The translations under genes and the position numbers were made by a program. From assembly GCF_013322225.1 (NCBI RefSeq), contig NZ_JAAMFB010000002.1, positions 1-64,000 of the forward strand: 64,000 bases of DNA, given 5' to 3'. The first letter of the stretch is position 1, and each line of letters starts with the position of its first letter. Shown here piece after piece: positions 9,197 to 18,348 of this stretch. The DNA is from Agrobacterium larrymoorei (GTDB taxonomy: Bacteria; Pseudomonadota; Alphaproteobacteria; Rhizobiales; Rhizobiaceae). Under the pieces are notes generated by a model. The model did not search any database. It worked only from the letters and a program-made list of their open reading frames with translations, and had not been told where the DNA came from.

Positions 9197-10812
9197 TCCT
9201 GAACAGCGGTATCCGCCTCCTCGGTCGTGTCCGCATCTTCAATTGCCTGCTGTTCTGCCAGTTCTTCTTCGGTAATCCAGCCGGCCAGAAGACGAGCCCG
9301 GAGGACCATGTTTTCGGCTTCAACGCGCGATACGTCGAGCTTGGAGAAGATACCGTCGAACTTCTTCGTCTCGCCATCCTTACGCTCTGTCCAGCCAACG
9401 AGGTCGTCTGCCGCACAGCCTGCGAAGTCTTCAACCGACTTGATGCCGTCTTCACCAAGGGCGACCATCATCTGCGACGTCAGACCGTCGATCTGACGCA
9501 GTTCGTCGGCAACGCCGAGTTCGCGGCGCTTGGCATCCATTTCCGCTTCGACGCGGTCGAGATATTCCTTGGCGCGCGTCTGGATTTCGACAGCGGTATC
9601 TTCATCGAAGCCGTCGATAGACGAGATTTCGTCCAGCTCGACATAGGCGAGTTCCTCAACCTGTGCGAAGCCCTCGGATGCCAGAACCTGACCGACCATC
9701 TCGTCAACGTCCAGCGCATCCATGAACAGGTTGGTACGCTCGTTGAATTCCTTCTGACGACGCTCGGATTCTTCCTGCTCCGTCATGATGTCGATGTCCC
9801 AGCCGGTCAGCTGCGAAGCAAGACGCACGTTCTGACCGCGACGACCGATGGCAAGCGACAACTGTTCGTCCGGCACCACCACTTCGATACGTTCGGATTC
9901 TTCATCCAGAACGACCTTAGCCACTTCCGCTGGCTGAAGTGCGTTGACGATGAAGCTTGCAGGCTCCTGGCTCCACGGAATGATGTCGATCTTTTCGCCC
10001 TGAAGCTCACCGACAACGGCCTGAACGCGCGAACCGCGCATACCGACGCAGGCGCCGACCGGATCGATGGACGAGTCGTTCGAAATCACGGCGATCTTGG
10101 CGCGCGAACCCGGATCACGGGCAACCGACTTGATTTGAATGATGCCGTCGTAGATTTCCGGCACTTCCATGGTGAAGAGCTTGACCATGAACTGCGGATG
10201 GGTACGCGAGAGGAAAATCTGCGGGCCGCGCTGTTCACGACGAACGTCATAGACATAGGCGCGAACGCGGTCGCCGTAACGCAGGTTTTCACGTGGAATC
10301 ATCTCGTCACGACGGATGATGCCTTCGCCACGACCGAGGTCCACGATGACGTTGCCATATTCGACGCGCTTGACCGTGCCGTTGATGATTTCGCCGATGC
10401 GATCCTTGAACTCGTCATACTGACGGTCACGCTCGGCTTCACGAACCTTCTGCACGATGACCTGCTTGGCGGACTGCGCAGCGATACGACCAAAATCCAT
10501 CGGCGGCAGCGGGTCGGCAATGAAGTCGCCGATCTTGGCATCGACGTTGCGGTCGCGCGCCAGCTCAAGAGGAATTTGCGTGCCGTAATCTTCGGCCACA
10601 TCCACCACTTCCAGAAGACGCTGAAGGCGAATTTCGCCGGTCTTGGAGTTGATGTCGGCGCGAATGTTTGTTTCGGAACCATAACGCGAGCGGGCGGCCT
10701 TCTGGATAGCATCGGCCATTGCGGCAAGCACGATCTCGCGGTCGATGACCTTTTCGCGCGCCACAGCATCGGCGATCTGCAGAAGCTCAAGCCGGTTAGC
10801 ACTCACTGCCAT
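9193..10812 (-). CDS. nusA: Transcription termination/antitermination factor NusA
   Basis: The 539-residue protein carries the NusA N-terminal polymerase-binding domain (residues 1-125), an S1 domain (NGTVKRVEYGNVIVDLG), KH1 and KH2 (GACVGMRGSRVQAV; IGRRGQNVRLASQLTGWDI) and a C-terminal pair of helix-hairpin-helix acidic repeats. The tail is acidic. NusA binds RNA polymerase, slows it and promotes intrinsic termination, and it also acts in rRNA antitermination. Its operon begins with rimP, whose leader holds an intrinsic terminator that could be a NusA feedback site. Confidence 0.98.
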   Translation of the reverse strand: MAVSANRLELLQIADAVAREKVIDREIVLAAMADAIQKAARSRYGSETNIRADINSKTGEIRLQRLLEVVDVAEDYGTQIPLELARDRNVDAKIGDFIADPLPPMDFGRIAAQSAKQVIVQKVREAERDRQYDEFKDRIGEIINGTVKRVEYGNVIVDLGRGEGIIRRDEMIPRENLRYGDRVRAYVYDVRREQRGPQIFLSRTHPQFMVKLFTMEVPEIYDGIIQIKSVARDPGSRAKIAVISNDSSIDPVGACVGMRGSRVQAVVGELQGEKIDIIPWSQEPASFIVNALQPAEVAKVVLDEESERIEVVVPDEQLSLAIGRRGQNVRLASQLTGWDIDIMTEQEESERRQKEFNERTNLFMDALDVDEMVGQVLASEGFAQVEELAYVELDEISSIDGFDEDTAVEIQTRAKEYLDRVEAEMDAKRRELGVADELRQIDGLTSQMMVALGEDGIKSVEDFAGCAADDLVGWTERKDGETKKFDGIFSKLDVSRVEAENMVLRARLLAGWITEEELAEQQAIEDADTTEEADTAVQE

Positions 10813-10876
10813 TTTTCTGTCTCCATAAGTCGCATGTTTGCGTGGGTACAGCCCCGTGGGGCGTCTCTAATTCGAA

Positions 10877-11461
10877 TTAGTCTTCGTCTGCTTCTTCGTT
10901 CTGGTTCGCAGCAGCGGCCTTGGCCTGCTTGTCTGCCCGCAGAGCGTCACGAATAAGATCATCCGTCAAAATCAGCTTCGCATCCGAAAGCGTATTGAAC
11001 GGGATCGTCACGACCGGCTCTTCGCCATAGCCGATCTGGTCACGCTCGAGCTTGAAGCCATCCGCCTCGACTTCCGCGATCTTGCCGCGAAAACGCTTGC
11101 GATTGTCCACCAGAATGGACGTCTCGACCTTCACGAGATGTCCCTGCCAGCGCGCGAAATCGGACTTGCGCACCATGGGACGATCGATGCCGGGCGACGA
11201 GACTTCCAGATGATACGCTTTTTCGACCGGATCTTCCACATCGAGCACCGGGGAGATCGCCATCGAGACCGCTTCACAGTCTTGAACGGTCATGGTGCCG
11301 TCCTCGCGTTCGGCCATGATCTGCAATGTCGAGCCATTCTGGCTGGAAAGTCGAACTCTGACAAGCACGAAACCCATATCGGTCAACACCGGCTCGATGA
11401 TTTCGGCGATCCGCTGGTCAATGCCTGTTTCGGTTATCAGTCTGGGTTCGGCTTCTGCCAT
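10877..11461 (-). CDS. rimP: Ribosome maturation factor RimP
   Basis: The 194-residue protein is RimP, which binds the 30S subunit during assembly. The [19 protein letters not shown] segment and the preceding [10 protein letters not shown] are family hallmarks, and the C-terminal SH3-like domain is present. The last residues form an Ala/Glu/Asp-rich tail. It is the first gene of the long minus-strand operon, with 64 bases to nusA. An RpoD-type promoter and an early terminator lie upstream. Confidence 0.96.
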   Translation of the reverse strand: MAEAEPRLITETGIDQRIAEIIEPVLTDMGFVLVRVRLSSQNGSTLQIMAEREDGTMTVQDCEAVSMAISPVLDVEDPVEKAYHLEVSSPGIDRPMVRKSDFARWQGHLVKVETSILVDNRKRFRGKIAEVEADGFKLERDQIGYGEEPVVTIPFNTLSDAKLILTDDLIRDALRADKQAKAAAANQNEEADED

Positions 11462-11522
11462 ATTGTTCTTCCGGTGTTGCTCAAGCGGAGCATTCGCTCA
11501 GTTTTTTAAGAACACGCCTAAC

Positions 11523-11554
11523 GAAAAAGAGCGGAGCCTTGTGGGCCCCACTCT
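11523..11554 (-). terminator. Leader terminator (attenuator candidate) before rimP-nusA
   Basis: On the minus strand AGAGTGGGGCC pairs with GGCTCCGCTCT (11 pairs including two G-U) across a CACAA loop and is followed at once by TTTTT. The hairpin lies between the likely rimP promoter (11584-11612) and the rimP start (11461). No minus-strand gene lies upstream, so it is not the end of another gene. It therefore looks like a transcription attenuator. Confidence 0.75.
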
Positions 11555-11583
11555 TCATCAGACGATCAAGAATTTGAATGGTC

Positions 11584-11612
11584 ATATAGACCCATCATTG
11601 CCGAATTGCAAG
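11584..11612 (-). promoter_or_regulatory. Predicted RpoD promoter of the rimP-nusA-infB operon
   Basis: On the minus strand CTTGCA and CTATAT are separated by exactly 17 bases, close to the rhizobial housekeeping consensus CTTGAC-N17-CTATAT. Transcription would start near 11577, about 115 bases before rimP and 23 bases before the leader terminator stem. Confidence 0.65.
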
Positions 11613-11747
11613 GTTTCCCTCAAAAGCTGGCAATATAAGGTTCCTCTGCCACAAATTCGGTCACATGGCGTTTGATGGGTGGTGCAGTTCTTAGTGCCGT
11701 TTATAATAGACGAACCAGAAGAGCTGTTAAAATCAATTGGATCGCTC

Positions 11748-13376
11748 GTGCCTGACCGTACCCCGCCACTCGCCCCGCTTCGCCACCTGACCTATAGGCG
11801 CATCTGGTTCGCCAGCATCGCATCGAACTTCGGAGGTCTCATTCAGGCGGTGGGCGCAGCATGGATGATGACCTCTCTGTCGACTTCGGAGAACATGATC
11901 GCGTTGGTTCAGGCCTCGACCTCTCTTCCGATCATGCTGTTTTCGCTGATATCGGGTGCGCTAGCGGACAGCTTCGATCGCCGCCGTATCATGATCGCGG
12001 CACAGATTCTGATGCTGGCGTCTTCCGTGATGCTGACCTTCTTTGCCTGGGGCGGCTGGCTTACACCGTGGTTGCTTTTGTTCTTCACCTTCATGATCGG
12101 CTGTGGGACGGCGCTTAATAATCCATCCTGGCAGGCGTCTGTCGGCGAAATGGTGCCGCGGGACGATCTTCCCGCAGCCGTGACGCTGAACAGTGTCGGC
12201 TTCAACATTACCCGCAGTGTTGGTCCGGCAATCGGTGGCGTGATTGTTGCTGCCGCAGGGGCGGCTGCCGCATTTCTCGTGAACGTGTTCAGTTACTTCG
12301 CGCTGCTCTACGCGCTACTTCGCTGGCAACCACCGAAGAATGCATCGAGCTTGCCTCGCGAGCAGCTTCTGGCGGCTATCTCGTCGGGAATGCGTTATGT
12401 GGCGATGTCGCCGAATATCGGCAAGGTTCTGGTGCGGGGCTTTCTCTTTGGGCTATCCGCCAGCGCAATCCTCGCACTGATGCCGCTTGTTGCGCGCGAT
12501 CTTGTCGAGGGCGGGCCGCTGACCTACGGCGTCATGCTCGGCGCTTTCGGCGTTGGCGCCATCGGCGGCGCGCTCGTCAGTGCGCGCCTGCGGGAAATGA
12601 TAAGCAGCGAATGGATCGTTCGCGTCGCTTTCCTCGGCTTTGCCTTCAGCGCCGGTGTGACCGCCATCAGCACCAGCGCTATCATCACCAGCCTTGTTCT
12701 GACGATTTCCGGCGCAAGCTGGGTTCTGGCGCTCTCACTGTTCAACACCATCGTCCAGCTTTCGACACCGCGGTGGGTGGTGGGACGGGCGCTATCGCTC
12801 TACCAGACGCTGACCTTCGGCGGTATTGCTGTCGGTAGCTGGCTGTGGGGTGTGCTTGCAGAAGAAAACGGTCTCACCTACGCACTGCTCTGTTCCTGCG
12901 TGCTGATGCTGCTTGGCGTCGTCGTCGGCCTCAAGCTTACGATGCCTGCCTTTGCCTCATTAAACCTCGATCCGCTCAACCGTTTTGTGGAGCCGCATCT
13001 GAGGCTCGATATTACTCCGCGAAGCGGTCCCATCGCAATCATGGTGGACTATGAAATCGACGACGCCGACCTTCCGCAATTCATGACGATCATGGCGGAG
13101 CGGCGACGTATTCGCATCCGCGATGGCGCTCGCAACTGGAGTTTGATGCGCGATTTGGAAAACCCGGACATCTGGACGGAAATCTACCACGTGCCGACAT
13201 GGGTCGAATATGTGAGGCATAACCATCGCCGCACACAGGCCGATGCAGAGAGCTGGGATCAGATACTGACGCTTCATAAGGGCAAGACGCGCCCGCGCGT
13301 CCACAGGATGATCGAGCGGCAGGCCATCCCGCCGCAAGACGATGTGTTCCACAAGGCGCATATCGATCATCACTGA
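11748..13376 (+). CDS. MFS transporter (MFS_3/DUF894 type) with C-terminal soluble domain
   Basis: The protein has about 12 hydrophobic segments over residues 15-395 and belongs to the MFS_3 branch that includes enterobactin exporter-like proteins. The segment GCGTALNNPSWQASVGEMVPR is typical of it. A soluble tail of about 140 residues (from MVDYEIDDADLPQFM) resembles the dimeric alpha/beta-barrel seen fused to this MFS branch in proteobacteria. I chose the GTG at 11748, because the 23 residues encoded before it look unlike the family and the product then begins just before the first membrane segment. The substrate cannot be told. It is divergent from rimP. Confidence 0.8.
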   Translation: MPDRTPPLAPLRHLTYRRIWFASIASNFGGLIQAVGAAWMMTSLSTSENMIALVQASTSLPIMLFSLISGALADSFDRRRIMIAAQILMLASSVMLTFFAWGGWLTPWLLLFFTFMIGCGTALNNPSWQASVGEMVPRDDLPAAVTLNSVGFNITRSVGPAIGGVIVAAAGAAAAFLVNVFSYFALLYALLRWQPPKNASSLPREQLLAAISSGMRYVAMSPNIGKVLVRGFLFGLSASAILALMPLVARDLVEGGPLTYGVMLGAFGVGAIGGALVSARLREMISSEWIVRVAFLGFAFSAGVTAISTSAIITSLVLTISGASWVLALSLFNTIVQLSTPRWVVGRALSLYQTLTFGGIAVGSWLWGVLAEENGLTYALLCSCVLMLLGVVVGLKLTMPAFASLNLDPLNRFVEPHLRLDITPRSGPIAIMVDYEIDDADLPQFMTIMAERRRIRIRDGARNWSLMRDLENPDIWTEIYHVPTWVEYVRHNHRRTQADAESWDQILTLHKGKTRPRVHRMIERQAIPPQDDVFHKAHIDHH

Positions 13377-13385
13377 TCGATATTG

Positions 13386-14651
13386 TTACCTCAGTTTTCC
13401 TTTAAGGGTCGCATCTGGGAAACAGGTGGGTTGCAAGCCGTTCTTCGCCTGCCAGTCGCCGAGTGAACGACGGGTCTTGAAACCGGCCAGACCATCCGCT
13501 TTCCCGACATCGTAACCCTTGGCGACCAAAGCCTTCTGCATTGTCAGCACGTCGGAGCGCAACATGGAGCCGACATTGCCCCACTCGGCCTTGAAGGGAC
13601 CCGCACCATAGGCAATGCGATCTGCGAGGTTGCCGATGAAGAGCGCGTAGAGGTCGGAGTTGTTGTATTCCTTGATGACATAGAAATTCGGCGTCACGAC
13701 GAATTCCGGCCCATGGCGTCCAGCCGGGACCAGCATCATACCGTCGGCGCTCAAGTCATTGGCCGGAAAGCCCTTTCCGGAAATGCGGGTGATGCCCATG
13801 TTCGCCCAGTCCGCAACCGGCTTTGCCAGATCAGGCCCTTCCTGCGCGCAGGATACATTGTCTGGTATGGAAACCTCGAAGCCCCAGTCGCGGTCGCGCT
13901 GCCAGCCGCGTTTCGATAGATAGTTGGCGATGGATGCGAGCGCGTCAGGCACCGAATTCCAGATGTCGCGATGACCGTCACCATCGAAATCGACGGCGTA
14001 TTTCAGGTAGCTGGAGGGCATGAATTGCGGTTGGCCGAGCGCGCCTGCCCATGATCCCATCATGCGCGAGGCTGGGACATCCCCGCTTTCGGCAATCTTC
14101 AATGCGTCGATCAGTTCTGCCCGGAACATCTCCTTGCGGGTAGAGGCGTAGGCCTTTGTTGCCAGAACGTCGATGACGGAATTCGGGAGTTTGGCGCGAC
14201 CGAAGCCGGACTCACGGCCCCATATGGCAACGACGATATTGCCGGGCACGCCATAGGTCGCCTCGATGCGTTTGAGCGTCGCGGCGTGGGTGGCGGCCAG
14301 AGAACGGCCCGTTGCTGCCAGACCCTGCAGGCGCGCCTCGGAGAAGTAGGCACCGGGAGAGGAAAACTCCGCCTGGCTCTGCGCCTGCTCCTTCGGCGGC
14401 TTCTGGCCGGGGACGATGACATCAGGGAGTTTCCAGTTGATCGTCAGTCCCGTCAGCGCTGCTTCCAAGGTTTTCTGCGACACACCCGCCTTGCGCGCTT
14501 CCGGCCAGATTTCTTTTCTCAGCCAGGCATTGAATTCCGCATCGTATTTTGCTGCAGCAGCGCCGGTGGGTATGGATTGCGCCATTGCAGAACCGGATGA
14601 CAAAAGCGAGATGGCGGCGGCAATTGCAAGGCCGATGGTGTGAGCGCTCAT
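13386..14651 (-). CDS. Lytic murein transglycosylase (MltB/SLT_2 family) with peptidoglycan-binding domain
   Basis: The 421-residue protein starts with a signal peptide ending near AMAQ (residue 25). It then has an MltB-type catalytic domain with the active-site Glu in IWGRESGFGRAK and typical motifs ALGQPQFMPSSYL and DGHRDIWNS. A C-terminal PG_binding_1 domain (VLTMQKALVAKGYDVGKADGLAGFKTRRSL) completes it. It cleaves the MurNAc-GlcNAc bond in the periplasm, forming 1,6-anhydro ends. No lipobox is evident, so it is probably soluble. It converges with the MFS gene. Confidence 0.93.
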   Translation of the reverse strand: MSAHTIGLAIAAAISLLSSGSAMAQSIPTGAAAAKYDAEFNAWLRKEIWPEARKAGVSQKTLEAALTGLTINWKLPDVIVPGQKPPKEQAQSQAEFSSPGAYFSEARLQGLAATGRSLAATHAATLKRIEATYGVPGNIVVAIWGRESGFGRAKLPNSVIDVLATKAYASTRKEMFRAELIDALKIAESGDVPASRMMGSWAGALGQPQFMPSSYLKYAVDFDGDGHRDIWNSVPDALASIANYLSKRGWQRDRDWGFEVSIPDNVSCAQEGPDLAKPVADWANMGITRISGKGFPANDLSADGMMLVPAGRHGPEFVVTPNFYVIKEYNNSDLYALFIGNLADRIAYGAGPFKAEWGNVGSMLRSDVLTMQKALVAKGYDVGKADGLAGFKTRRSLGDWQAKNGLQPTCFPDATLKGKLR

Positions 14652-14676
14652 CCGGTCTCCTTCGATAATTTGACTC

Positions 14677-14732
14677 TTTGTTTACGCATTTTCCCAACGC
14701 AAAACCGCGTCACACTTTTGCTGGAAATGCTT
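14677..14732. repeat. Short dispersed intergenic repeat, copy 2 (inverted)
   Basis: The reverse complement (GCATTTCCAGCAAAAGTGTG, then GCGGTTTTGCG and AATGCGT) matches the element at 1241-1296 almost base for base in its first half. It fills the gap between the transglycosylase gene and recR and may include the end of the recR transcript. Confidence 0.7.
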
Positions 14733-15338
14733 CTAAATCGCCGTGCGTGCACGAAGTGCCGCCGTCAGCGTGCCTTCGTCCAGATAATCCAGTTCCCCAC
14801 CCACCGGAACGCCATGTGCAAGGCGGGTGATCTTGACGCCAAGATCGGTCAGGCGGTCTGTGATGTAATGCGCCGTCGCCTGCCCCTCGACGGTGGCGTT
14901 GACGGCGATGATCAATTCCTTGATTCCGCCAGCTGTGACGCGCTCGATCAGGCCCTTGATGTTCAAATCCTCCGGCCCCACACCATCCAGCGGCGAGAGC
15001 GTGCCGCCTAAAACATGATAGGCCGTGTTCATTGCTCCCGCCCGCTCCAGCGCCCAGAGGTCCGAGACATCTTCGACGACGATGATGACGGACTGGTCAC
15101 GGCGTTCATCCGAACACACGGTGCAGGGATCGATCGTATCGACATTGCCGCAGCAGGAGCAGATCTTTACCTTGTCATAGGCTTCGCCCATGGCGTGGCC
15201 GAGCGGCCCGAGCAGCTGTTCCTTCTTCTTGATGAGGTGAAGGGCCGCGCGGCGGGCCGAGCGGGGACCGAGCCCCGGCACCTTTGCCAGAAGCTGGATC
15301 AGTTTTTCGATTTCGGGACCGGTGACTCGTTTTGCCAT
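14733..15338 (-). CDS. recR: Recombination mediator RecR
   Basis: The 201-residue protein has the RecR helix-hairpin-helix ([17 protein letters not shown]), the four-Cys zinc finger (CSCCGN...CTVC) and a Toprim domain ([33 protein letters not shown]). With RecO and RecF it loads RecA onto gapped DNA. In many alphaproteobacteria recR follows dnaX-ybaB directly; here a plus-strand MOSC gene lies between ybaB and recR, so recR must have its own promoter in the 57-base divergent gap. Confidence 0.97.
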   Translation of the reverse strand: MAKRVTGPEIEKLIQLLAKVPGLGPRSARRAALHLIKKKEQLLGPLGHAMGEAYDKVKICSCCGNVDTIDPCTVCSDERRDQSVIIVVEDVSDLWALERAGAMNTAYHVLGGTLSPLDGVGPEDLNIKGLIERVTAGGIKELIIAVNATVEGQATAHYITDRLTDLGVKITRLAHGVPVGGELDYLDEGTLTAALRARTAI

Positions 15339-15395
15339 GAAGCGTTTCTACTGCATTAATCGTTGAACGGGAATCACAAGCGCGAAAGGCGTGTC

Positions 15396-16010
15396 ATGAA
15401 AATTCAGGCTGTTTGCCGGGCGGAGCCCAGATCGCTCCCCGTCAAGACATCGAAGACCGGTATATTCAAGCACGCCCTGCAAGGCCCCGTCATGGTGGAT
15501 GGGGCTGGTATCGTAGGAGATGCCGTCTGTAACCGCAAACACCATGGCGGGCCGGATCAGGCCATCTATGTCATGGGTTCCGCCGATCTGGATTTCTGGT
15601 CGCGCGAACTTCGTCGTGAAATCGAGCCCGGATTTTTCGGCGAAAATCTGGTGATCGAGGGCATCGACAGCGGGGAACTTCATGTCGGCGACCGGCTGGA
15701 ACTTAAGCAGGTCACACTTGAACTCACCGCAGCGCGCATACCCTGCGCCACGTTGAATGCCCGTATCGGTGATCCGCATTTTGCCCCACGGTTCCGGGAG
15801 GCCGGTCATCCCGGCTTTTACTGCCGGGTGCTGAAACCCGGCATGATAGAGGCTGGCGAAAGCGTGACCTTCATTCCCTATGAGGGGACGAAATTACCGA
15901 TCCCTGTCATCCTGCGGCGCTTCCGGCCCAACCGCCTGTCTAAGGAAGAGCGCGTCGCGTTTCTCGACACACCCCTTGCCGCTCGCTTTCGCGCGATGAT
16001 CGAGACTTAG
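15396..16010 (+). CDS. MOSC domain-containing protein (YiiM-like)
   Basis: The 204-residue protein has the MOSC beta-barrel motifs KHHGGPDQAIYVM, PGFFGENLVIEGID and GDRLELKQVTLELTAARIPC with a conserved Cys. MOSC proteins bind or transfer sulfur from molybdenum-cofactor-type centres; YiiM-type members reduce hydroxylated purines with Moco. I chose the ATG at 15396; the longer TTG frame from 15363 adds a non-conserved MNGNHKRERRV. It sits on the opposite strand within the dnaX-ybaB-recR block. The exact substrate is unknown. Confidence 0.85.
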   Translation: MKIQAVCRAEPRSLPVKTSKTGIFKHALQGPVMVDGAGIVGDAVCNRKHHGGPDQAIYVMGSADLDFWSRELRREIEPGFFGENLVIEGIDSGELHVGDRLELKQVTLELTAARIPCATLNARIGDPHFAPRFREAGHPGFYCRVLKPGMIEAGESVTFIPYEGTKLPIPVILRRFRPNRLSKEERVAFLDTPLAARFRAMIET

Positions 16011-16030
16011 CGCCGTTTCCAGGCAGCTTC

Positions 16031-16354
16031 TTAGAAAGGCAGCTTCATGCCGGGCGGCAGAGGAATGCCGGCGGTGATGCCTGCCATCTTTTCCTGCGCC
16101 TGCGCCTCACCCTTTTCCTTTGCATCCTTGTGAGCTGCAACGATCAGGTCTTCGAGAATTTCAACGTCGTCTTCCTTGAAGAGCGATGGGTCGACCTTCA
16201 GGCCACGCATTTCGCCCTTGCCGTTGAGTGTAACGGTGACGAGGCCGCCGCCGGAGGTGCCGTGGACTTCGAGGGCGGCAATTTCTTCCTGCACCTTCTC
16301 CATCTTGGCCTGCATTTCCTTGACCTTGCCCATCATGCCCATGATGTCGCGCAT
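16031..16354 (-). CDS. YbaB/EbfC nucleoid-associated protein
   Basis: The 107-residue protein has an N-terminal helix ([23 protein letters not shown]) and the [25 protein letters not shown] core of the YbaB/EbfC family, which forms tweezer-like dimers that bind DNA. It is 48 bases downstream of dnaX, the standard arrangement, and is probably cotranscribed with it. Confidence 0.95.
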   Translation of the reverse strand: MRDIMGMMGKVKEMQAKMEKVQEEIAALEVHGTSGGGLVTVTLNGKGEMRGLKVDPSLFKEDDVEILEDLIVAAHKDAKEKGEAQAQEKMAGITAGIPLPPGMKLPF

Positions 16355-16402
16355 GGCTAAACTCCTGTCTTTTGTTGTCTTTGCAGATTTGGTCCGCTGC
16401 TT

Positions 16403-18271
16403 TTAAAATTCAATATCGTCGCCGGGAAGAATGTCGCCTTCACTGGATTCAGCAACGGACGGCGGGGCGATATCCTCGGCCTCGTCCTGAACCGGCGCGC
16501 GGATACGCACGTCGGTGATCTTGGCACCGGGAAACTGGGCCAGAATGGCGGCAACGTCCGGGTCCTGCCGGGCATCGACCAGACGCGCATCCCGCGCATT
16601 GCCTTCGGCCTCGACAAGGGTCGGTTCGCCCTGTTCCTTGCTGAGACTGACGATCCAGTGGATGCCGGTCCATTCCTTGAGCTTGACGCCAAGCTCGCCG
16701 GGAAGCGTTCCCGGTGCGCCGTCGCCAAGCCGCATATCGAGACGACCCGGCTCCAGCCGCACCATACGCACGAAGTTGCGAACCTTCGCCCGCATGACTG
16801 GATCGCGGTTCTTCTGGCAGAGATCGGCAATATCCTGCACCGATTTTACCGGCACCTTCGGTTCCGGTCGTTCTTCGGTCCGGGGTGCCGCAACCTGCAT
16901 TTCCTGCGGGCGGCTATCCGGCACGGCGCGCAACATGGCTGTCGGCTGCGGAGAGGATTGCATCTGCGGTGAGGCTTGGGCCGAGGCTACGGCCTGAGTG
17001 GATGAGTACGCCCGCGCACCGCCACCATTTCCACCACTGCCAGAGGGACCGCCATTCGAGAAGCTGCCCTCGCTGTTCGAAAGCTCCGCCAGACGGCGCG
17101 CAGCATCTTCAGGTGCCGGAAGATTTGCGGCATGCGACAGGCGGATCAGCACCATTTCGGCAGCGCCTGCCGGGCGCGAGGCGTTTTCCGTTTCCGGTAT
17201 TCCCTTCAGCAGCATCTGCCAGACGCGGGACAGGGTGGAAACAGCGATGCCGTCAGCAAATTCAGCGCCGCGCACGCGCTCCACTTCCGAAAGCGACGGG
17301 TCTTCCGCAGCATCCGGCACATATTTCATGCGTGTGACGAGGTGAGTGAAATCCGCCAGATCGTTGAGAATGACGACAGGGTTGGCACCTGCCTCATATT
17401 GCGCGGTGAACTCGGAAAGTGCCGCCGCCACATCGCCTTTGACGACATGTTGAAACAGATCGACGATGCGAGCCCGGTCCGCAAGACCCAGCATCCCGCG
17501 CACGGCTTCCGCCTCTACACGACCACCTCCATGGGCAATCGCCTGATCCAGTAGCGAGAGACCGTCACGAGCAGAACCTTCTGCCGCACGCGCGATCATC
17601 GCCAGTGCTTGAGGCTCGGCCTCGAAACCCTCCTTGGAGGAAATTGCGGTAAACAGACCGACCAGATCCGCAGCGCTGATGCGGCGCAGATCGAAGCGTT
17701 GGCAGCGCGAGAGAACCGTGATCGGAACCTTGCGAATTTCGGTCGTCGCGAAAATGAACTTCACATGTTCTGGCGGCTCTTCGAGCGTCTTCAACAGGCC
17801 GTTGAAAGCCTGCGTCGACAGCATGTGCACTTCGTCGATGATATAGACTTTGTAGCGCGCCGAAACCGGGCGGTAACGCACCTGCTCGATGATCTCGCGG
17901 ATGTCATCGATACCCGTATGCGAGGCGGCATCCATCTCAATAACATCGACATGGCGACCTTCCATGATCGCCTGGCAATGTTCACCGGGAACGCGCAGGT
18001 CGATGGTCGGCTTGTCGAGCTCGGCCGTCTTGTAGTTCAGCGCACGCGCCAGAATGCGCGCCGTCGTCGTCTTGCCGACACCGCGAACGCCGGTGAGCAT
18101 ATAGGCCTGGGCGATACGACCGGTTTCGAACGCATTGGTCAGCGTGCGAACCATCGGTTCCTGCCCGACCATCAGATCGGAGAAATCCTTGGGGCGATAT
18201 TTGCGTGCCAAGACCCGGTAACCGGTACCCTGCTCATTTGTCTGGGGCATGTTGGTTCCGGTGTCGCTCAT
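16403..18271 (-). CDS. dnaX: DNA polymerase III subunit tau/gamma
   Basis: The 622-residue clamp-loader ATPase has Walker A GVRGVGKTTTARILARALN near residue 60, the DEVHML Walker B and the SRCQRFDLRRI arginine-finger region. The usual four-Cys zinc module is reduced: the stretch PTIDLRVPGEHCQAIMEGRH keeps a single Cys. The variable C-terminal part, rich in Ser, Gly, Gln and Pro, ends in the tau domain. I saw no obvious slippery run that would make a gamma form. The SRP RNA gene lies directly upstream on the same strand, as in relatives. Confidence 0.97.
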   Translation of the reverse strand: MSDTGTNMPQTNEQGTGYRVLARKYRPKDFSDLMVGQEPMVRTLTNAFETGRIAQAYMLTGVRGVGKTTTARILARALNYKTAELDKPTIDLRVPGEHCQAIMEGRHVDVIEMDAASHTGIDDIREIIEQVRYRPVSARYKVYIIDEVHMLSTQAFNGLLKTLEEPPEHVKFIFATTEIRKVPITVLSRCQRFDLRRISAADLVGLFTAISSKEGFEAEPQALAMIARAAEGSARDGLSLLDQAIAHGGGRVEAEAVRGMLGLADRARIVDLFQHVVKGDVAAALSEFTAQYEAGANPVVILNDLADFTHLVTRMKYVPDAAEDPSLSEVERVRGAEFADGIAVSTLSRVWQMLLKGIPETENASRPAGAAEMVLIRLSHAANLPAPEDAARRLAELSNSEGSFSNGGPSGSGGNGGGARAYSSTQAVASAQASPQMQSSPQPTAMLRAVPDSRPQEMQVAAPRTEERPEPKVPVKSVQDIADLCQKNRDPVMRAKVRNFVRMVRLEPGRLDMRLGDGAPGTLPGELGVKLKEWTGIHWIVSLSKEQGEPTLVEAEGNARDARLVDARQDPDVAAILAQFPGAKITDVRIRAPVQDEAEDIAPPSVAESSEGDILPGDDIEF

Positions 18272-18348
18272 CGCCTCGCCAGTTTTGAAGTTGGGCCCGC
18301 TTTCAGGCTGAACTGGCCCGGCGAAGCAGAGCGCGTCTAAAAAAGAAA

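Noticed and set aside
8968-10956. 662-codon open frame on the plus strand
   Set aside because: It lies opposite nusA and the end of ylxR, which are strongly conserved. Long antisense frames are expected in GC-rich DNA of this codon usage. The translation shows no family features.
16403-18271. Programmed frameshift giving a gamma form of DnaX
   Set aside because: No A-rich slippery heptamer with a downstream hairpin was found at the expected place.
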